DNA of 7,202 nucleotides from a bacterium (lineage in GTDB: Bacteria; Ratteibacteria; UBA8468; B48-G9; JAFGKM01). A model generated the notes under the pieces. It did no database searches, had not been told where the DNA came from, and saw nothing but the letters and a program-made list of their open reading frames with translations. Of the stretch, positions 5,875 through 7,202 are shown one piece after another; position 1 is the stretch's first letter, and every line of letters begins with the position of its first letter. Location of the stretch: positions 1 through 7,202 of the forward strand of contig JAKPNC010000212.1 of NCBI GenBank assembly GCA_029548585.1. The letters are read 5' to 3'. The translations under genes were made by a program, and so were the position numbers.

Positions 5875-6860
5875 ATAAAATGGTGATACTGGGGATTGAG
5901 ACTTCCTGCGACGAAACGAGCATAGGTATTTTAAAGGACGGGCGCATTGCTGCCAACCTCGTGGCAACCCAGGAAAAAATTCACACCCCGTATGGAGGTG
6001 TCGTACCAGAGCTCGCAAGCCGTGCACACCTTCTCTACATAGATGCCCTCTTTTTAAAAGCAATGGAAAAGGCTTCCATAGCGCCGGGGGATATTGACGC
6101 TATCGGGGTTACCAATTCCCCCGGGTTGAAAGGATCCCTTATCATAGGCGTCTCTTTTGCATGCGGCCTTGCCACGGCCCTCGGAATTCCTCTTTACATG
6201 GTCAACCACCTTTATGCCCACATAGCTTCAAGCTTCCTCGACCCTGAAATGAGTTTCCCTGCAGTGGGACTTGTCGTGTCAGGGGGGCACACCACTTTTT
6301 TCCACATGAATGGGCCGGTTGATTTCAAGGTCGCAGGGGAGACCGTTGACGATGCCTGCGGTGAAACTTTCGACAAGGTGGGAAGGATGCTTGGACTTGA
6401 TTTCCCCGGCGGGCCGAACGTTGAAAGGGAAGCCCTGAAAGGTGACGAAAACAGGATAAGGTTTCCCGTTCCTCTTCTGTCTCCCGGTTCTCTTGATTTC
6501 AGCTTCAGCGGGCTGAAAACGTCGGTGCTTTATTATTCAAGGAAAAACGGCCCGGGCAGGAATGTGGCCGACATATGCGCCGGTTTTCAGAAAGCCGTGG
6601 GGGATGTCCTGGAAGAAAAAGCCAGGAGGGCGTTGGTAAAATACAGGCCTCGCTCAATGATCGTTGGGGGCGGTGTTATACAGAACGGTTACATAAGGAA
6701 CAGGCTCAGGAAGGTCGCATCAGAAAAGGGAGTCAGGCTTTTCATCCCGCCAGTCGACCTGTGCATGGATAACGGTGCAATGGTGGCCCTGATGACATAT
6801 TTTCTTGCGGTGGCAGGGGCGCCGCCTTCCCCGAAAAAGATATCAGTAATTCCTACCTGA
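5871..6860 (+). CDS. tsaD: tRNA N6-threonylcarbamoyladenosine synthase subunit TsaD (Kae1/Gcp family)
   Basis: TsaD transfers the threonylcarbamoyl group from TC-AMP to A37 of ANN-decoding tRNAs, with TsaB and TsaE, in the cytosol. Motifs: ILGIETSCDETS (6-17), GGVVPELASRAH (42-53), GLKGSLIIG (85-93), metal-site His113 and His117 in NHLYAH, SGGHT (137-141), GETFDKVGRMLGLDFPGGP (164-182), DFSFSGLKTS (209-218), GGGVIQN (266-272), and metal-site Asp300 in LCMDNGAM. All essential positions are present. The 329 residues are at the short end of the family's usual length. Start: ATG 5871 overlaps the previous stop as ATGA; ATG 5880 is an alternative, with GGA nine bases upstream, and would leave a five-base gap. 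No tsaB or tsaE is in the window. It is probably the last gene of the ctp transcript, as the next gene converges 18 bases on. Confidence 0.98.
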   Translation: MNKMVILGIETSCDETSIGILKDGRIAANLVATQEKIHTPYGGVVPELASRAHLLYIDALFLKAMEKASIAPGDIDAIGVTNSPGLKGSLIIGVSFACGLATALGIPLYMVNHLYAHIASSFLDPEMSFPAVGLVVSGGHTTFFHMNGPVDFKVAGETVDDACGETFDKVGRMLGLDFPGGPNVEREALKGDENRIRFPVPLLSPGSLDFSFSGLKTSVLYYSRKNGPGRNVADICAGFQKAVGDVLEEKARRALVKYRPRSMIVGGGVIQNGYIRNRLRKVASEKGVRLFIPPVDLCMDNGAMVALMTYFLAVAGAPPSPKKISVIPT

Positions 6861-6878
6861 CAGATAGATGCACGGGTT
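6861..6878. other. 18-base convergent gap between tsaD and mltG
   Basis: The two stop codons face each other across 18 bases that hold no inverted repeat or T-run. Transcripts from either side must therefore end within the opposing gene or by Rho, so some antisense overlap is likely. Confidence 0.6.
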
Positions 6879-7202
6879 TCATGGCATTGACTCTTCCTGC
6901 GCCGTTGTTTCGGACTGCGTGCCCGAGGAAAGGTACATGTTGATCGCCGCCTGGTGTTCCCTGTAAGTCCTTGAAAAATAGTTTCTCCCGTTTCCCATTG
7001 AAACAAAGAAGAGGTAGTTGGTTTTTCTCGGATTGATAGCAGCGGATATGGAATCCTTTCCGGGATTTGATATGGGACCTGGAGGAAGACCTCTGTGGGA
7101 ATACGTATTGTAAGGGGAATTGATCCTGAGGTCCCGGGATGACAACCTGGCCTTTGATTTGCCGAGGGCGTAGAGGACGGTGGAACAACTTTGAAGGGGC
7201 AT
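6879..7202 (-). CDS. mltG: Endolytic murein transglycosylase MltG, C-terminal part (partial)
   Basis: The last 107 residues of a YceG/MltG-family protein, read on the - strand and cut by the right edge of the window; the first Met visible is internal, not the start. MltG is an inner-membrane lytic transglycosylase that cuts nascent glycan strands and so sets their length. Recognition rests on the conserved C-terminal block: LQS..TVLYALGK, LSSRDLRINSPYNTYSHRGLPPGPISNPG, SISAAINP, TNYLFFVSMGNGRNYFSRTYREHQAAI, which matches known MltG proteins in order and spacing. The catalytic Glu lies about 30 residues upstream, outside the window. Where the family usually has LQSDPTV, this copy has LQSCSTV, losing the Asp-Pro. 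A short Ser/Thr/Glu-rich tail (about 91-107) ends the protein. Its stop lies 18 bases from the tsaD stop, convergent, with no obvious terminator between. Other open frames on this strand here are shadows. Confidence 0.93.
   Translation of the reverse strand: MPLQSCSTVLYALGKSKARLSSRDLRINSPYNTYSHRGLPPGPISNPGKDSISAAINPRKTNYLFFVSMGNGRNYFSRTYREHQAAINMYLSSGTQSETTAQEESMP

Noticed and set aside
6575..6772. 65-codon + strand frame inside tsaD
   Set aside because: It is out of frame within the conserved TsaD C-terminal region and has no independent support.
6853..7188. 111-codon open frame on the - strand at the right end
   Set aside because: It is another frame of the same strand as the MltG reading, and lacks any MltG motif.

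Overview
The window looks like an ordinary housekeeping and cell-envelope stretch of a bacterial chromosome, almost wholly coding, with six genes on the + strand and the 3' end of a seventh entering from the right on the - strand. Moderate GC, strong use of AGG/AGA for Arg and ATA for Ile, a GatB carrying four zinc-type cysteines, and a Ctp protease next to a YibQ-type divergent polysaccharide deacetylase suggest a diderm (Gram-negative) bacterium, perhaps of the Nitrospirota / Desulfobacterota kind or an uncultured candidate phylum. The phylum is a weak inference. I see no RNA genes, mobile elements, CRISPR arrays or phage genes.

Layout. (1) 41-1156: secreted peptidoglycan hydrolase with three LysM repeats and an NlpC/P60 domain. 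(2) 1140-2153: aldose 1-epimerase (mutarotase)-like protein, overlapping gene 1. (3) a 101-base gap with a GC-rich hairpin. (4) 2255-3682: gatB, subunit B of the Asp/Glu-tRNA amidotransferase. (5) a 55-base gap holding the -10 of a good candidate promoter whose -35 lies inside the gatB 3' end. (6) 3738-4973: S41 C-terminal processing protease (Ctp). (7) 4960-5874: membrane-anchored divergent polysaccharide deacetylase (YibQ/DUF610 family). (8) 5871-6860: tsaD, for tRNA t6A modification. (9) 6879-7202, - strand: C-terminal third of MltG, the endolytic murein transglycosylase, cut by the window edge and ending only 18 bases from tsaD.

How they work together. The genes alternate between wall metabolism (LysM-NlpC/P60, Ctp, YibQ-like, MltG) and translation quality (GatB, TsaD). 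Ctp, YibQ-like and TsaD overlap head to tail and probably form one transcript, plausibly started by the promoter at the end of gatB. In E. coli and Pseudomonas, Ctp/Prc proteases degrade peptidoglycan hydrolases, so the NlpC/P60 hydrolase here is a reasonable candidate substrate, though this is inference. I found no convincing undescribed system; the points worth checking are the Ctp-hydrolase link, the coupling of tsaD to envelope genes, the internal promoter, and a few substituted family motif positions.
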